Positions 62,395 through 64,000 of a DNA stretch of 64,000 nt are shown here, piece after piece. The notes under the pieces are model-generated. The model was not told the DNA's origin and did not search any database. It was given only the letters and a program-made list of their open reading frames with translations. This DNA is from PGYR01 sp046290495 (GTDB lineage: Bacteria > Bacteroidota > Ignavibacteria > Kapaibacteriales > UBA2268), in the NCBI GenBank assembly GCA_046290495.1, contig JBKAGT010000005.1, forward strand, positions 310,001-374,000. The letters run 5' to 3'. The position numbers and the translations under genes were made by a program. Position 1 is the stretch's first letter. Each line of letters begins with the position of its first letter.

Positions 62395-64000
62395 CTATAT
62401 TTCCTTATAACTGTGGAATATTTCGTTTTCTTTCGATTCTATTACAATTCTTTTAGACAATTGTTTCACACCATATTCTGGAGAAAAGTCAAAGGATTCT
62501 AATCTTGAGTCAGCATTGTCTATTGTCAACTCTATGACAAATTTGTCAATCAACAGCTTATAAACATTTTTCTCCACAGTTTCTATTACTACTTCTGGAT
62601 GTAAGTGCAATCTCAACACTTTATTTATATCATTATAATACTTATCACTTACAACAATTTCATTAGAATTATAACATATAGACCTTACTAAACGTTTTCC
62701 ACAATAGTATATACTACCTTTGATATTATTTTCAATCAAATCTAATTTAGGGTTATTTAAATCAGTGTCTAACCAGAACATATCGTCAATCACATATTCT
62801 TGGAAATCATTTTGTTCTTTATCCTCTACTGTAACAACGTTATGATAAGAAGTTGAGCGAAATTTATTTCTCTCAGAAAAGTCAGAAGTATAACAAAAAG
62901 TACCTGGGTCTACAACTATTGGGACCTTATTAAAATATAAACAATAAGATAGATTATCATTATGATCATGCCCACCTTTTCCATTTTGACCAAGTTTTCC
63001 ACATTTGAAATGTAACTCGAAGTCATTAAATTCCTTAAACATATATCCTAAGTTGCTATATATTTTTGACTTGTACTTATGTGCAACATTGATATTGTTT
63101 TTAAAATACTCATAGGTAAGTTGTTCATTATTTAACATCTTCCAGTAAAACCCAGAGTCATTGTCACCAAATTGCGGCGGAAAATCATATTTTAGAAGCA
63201 TGTTTGTGAATGAAAGTATTTTATCCAAATTATCTAAGCAATCTTCTTTATTCATTATTGATTTCAATACCAAGTCTACTGTAAATAGCATTTGAGAAGT
63301 AAAAATATGATATCTAGTAGAAGCTTCAAAATTAGTACCATCCTCATTGAACTGATGTTTAATTTCTCTGTTGAGTATATTAATATATTTGTTCAATAGA
63401 TCTTCTTTTGATTCATTTTCATCGATGAATGCTAGATAAATAATAATACTACAAATATTTGATAAATAGTGATTACCTCTCATTCCATCAGAGAATTCGT
63501 CATTATTCTTTATATATATAAAATGATCAAATAAATATGATTCTATCATGTTAATTTGATTATTATCAAATGAATTACTGAATTCTATTATGTACAAAGT
63601 AAATAGAATATTAATTAACCTAATTCCAACATCCATTGCAGATAACCATTGAACACCATAATTGGGAGGATTAGAAGACATAAAATCAAATAACTGGTTC
63701 TTGATTTCATTCAAAATCTCTTCTTCACCTGAAGATTTATAAATATAAGCTAAGCTTGGTAAATGTTGAAGTCTGCCCAACTCCCAGGGTACTTTTATAT
63801 CAGCTCCATTATTTTTACCATAAGAAATGTTATTACTTAGGGCAAAACTCCAAGTGTAATTGTTATTAAAGTCTGATTGCCAATCTATTTGTTTGTAGTC
63901 ATCAGATATAAAATTGTAACATTTGGTACTAGTTGGTATTAGCCCCTTGTGGAATTTGTTTTGGAGAGTATCGTAACTTTCTTTTATGTTTAGATTCTTC
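62395..64000 (-). CDS. Heparinase II/III-like polysaccharide lyase family protein (5' end outside window)
   Basis: The frame is open beyond residue one of the 461-residue form and runs to the window edge without a stop, so a TTG at 63780 is not the start. Reading upstream gives IDWQSDF, then ADIKVPWELGRLQHLPSLAY, the conserved beginning of the heparinase II/III N-terminal domain. Then NPPNYGVQWLSAMDVGIRLIN, GGHDHNDNLSYCLY and VVDPGTFCYTSDFSERN (the catalytic centre with His and Tyr) follow. Such proteins in Wzx operons often modify or trim surface glycans. Its cellular location is unknown because the N-terminus is missing. Confidence 0.85.
   Translation of the reverse strand, partial: KNLNIKESYDTLQNKFHKGLIPTSTKCYNFISDDYKQIDWQSDFNNNYTWSFALSNNISYGKNNGADIKVPWELGRLQHLPSLAYIYKSSGEEEILNEIKNQLFDFMSSNPPNYGVQWLSAMDVGIRLINILFTLYIIEFSNSFDNNQINMIESYLFDHFIYIKNNDEFSDGMRGNHYLSNICSIIIYLAFIDENESKEDLLNKYINILNREIKHQFNEDGTNFEASTRYHIFTSQMLFTVDLVLKSIMNKEDCLDNLDKILSFTNMLLKYDFPPQFGDNDSGFYWKMLNNEQLTYEYFKNNINVAHKYKSKIYSNLGYMFKEFNDFELHFKCGKLGQNGKGGHDHNDNLSYCLYFNKVPIVVDPGTFCYTSDFSERNKFRSTSYHNVVTVEDKEQNDFQEYVIDDMFWLDTDLNNPKLDLIENNIKGSIYYCGKRLVRSICYNSNEIVVSDKYYNDINKVLRLHLHPEVVIETVEKNVYKLLIDKFVIELTIDNADSRLESFDFSPEYGVKQLSKRIVIESKENEIFHSYKEI

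Noticed and set aside
63778..63783. A TTG at 63780 as start of the heparinase-like gene
   Set aside because: The frame continues to base 64000 and encodes conserved heparinase sequence (ADIKVPWELGRLQ) upstream.
1..64000. CRISPR arrays, insertion sequences, phage genes
   Set aside because: No spaced direct repeats of 25-40 bases, transposase, integrase or phage structural motifs were found by eye.

Overview
The window is about two thirds A+T, very gene-dense, and looks chromosomal. No gap between genes exceeds about 180 bases. I recognise 60 protein genes and one tRNA. No insertion sequence, phage, CRISPR array or rRNA was found. The organism is a Gram-negative member of the Bacteroidota/Chlorobiota superphylum. 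Evidence includes a type IX secretion (T9SS) C-terminal sorting domain, a SusC-like TonB-dependent receptor with an N-terminal carboxypeptidase-regulatory domain, a short primary sigma factor without region 1.1, an ExbB-ExbD-ExbD-TonB operon, and the LptC and LptF/G proteins of LPS export. A separate glycine dehydrogenase subunit 2 and the divergent surface genes lean towards the Chlorobiota/Ignavibacteria/Kapabacteria side rather than classical Bacteroidia. That placement is inference.

Layout. 1-9.4 kb: surface and secreted proteins, comprising a Cys-rich repeat protein cut by the left edge, a 1309-residue T9SS cargo, a CPBP protease, a TonB receptor with its lipoprotein, and a Cu/Zn superoxide dismutase, followed by tRNA-Leu(GAG). 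9.4-20.7 kb: housekeeping genes (PHP phosphoesterase, proS, holA, HD-GYP, DnaJ-like, a PEP-synthase-like protein, fumC, murB, DUF2007 and DUF421 proteins). 20.8-29.1 kb: the fatty-acid cluster yceD-rpmF-plsX-fabH-fabD-fabG-acpP-fabF-rnc-gcvPB, all on the minus strand. 29.1-35.1 kb: a STAS-exbB-exbD-exbD-tonB-small membrane protein-PBP-TPR operon energising outer-membrane transport. 35.2-47.6 kb: more minus-strand housekeeping genes (prmC, pyrB, HU, pgsA, tpiA, lptC, a symporter, osmC, an MBL hydrolase, lipA, rpoD, an S41 protease, glyS). 47.8-51.3 kb, plus strand: an amidase, an MIO ammonia-lyase and a family 4 uracil-DNA glycosylase. 51.3-57.8 kb: a TolC-RDD-MacA-ATPase-permease-permease tripartite efflux operon. 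57.8-64.0 kb: a cell-envelope operon of a heparinase II/III-like protein (cut by the right edge), a flippase, LptF/G, and two unrecognised membrane proteins.

The most interesting item is that last pair (57817-59998). The first protein has two transmembrane helices, with a glutamate in the second, followed by a cytoplasmic coiled coil. The second has one N-terminal helix preceded by an arginine at residue 9, followed by a long beta-rich periplasmic part. This is the architecture of GldL/GldM (PorL/PorM), the proton-driven motor of the T9SS, in a highly divergent form and outside the usual gldKLMN cluster. The same window encodes a T9SS cargo.

Genes are packed tightly. Convergent pairs are 1-2 bases apart or overlap, many same-strand neighbours share TAATG or ATGA junctions, and several genes start at TTG or GTG. 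Two genes run off the window: the first at the left edge and the last at the right edge.
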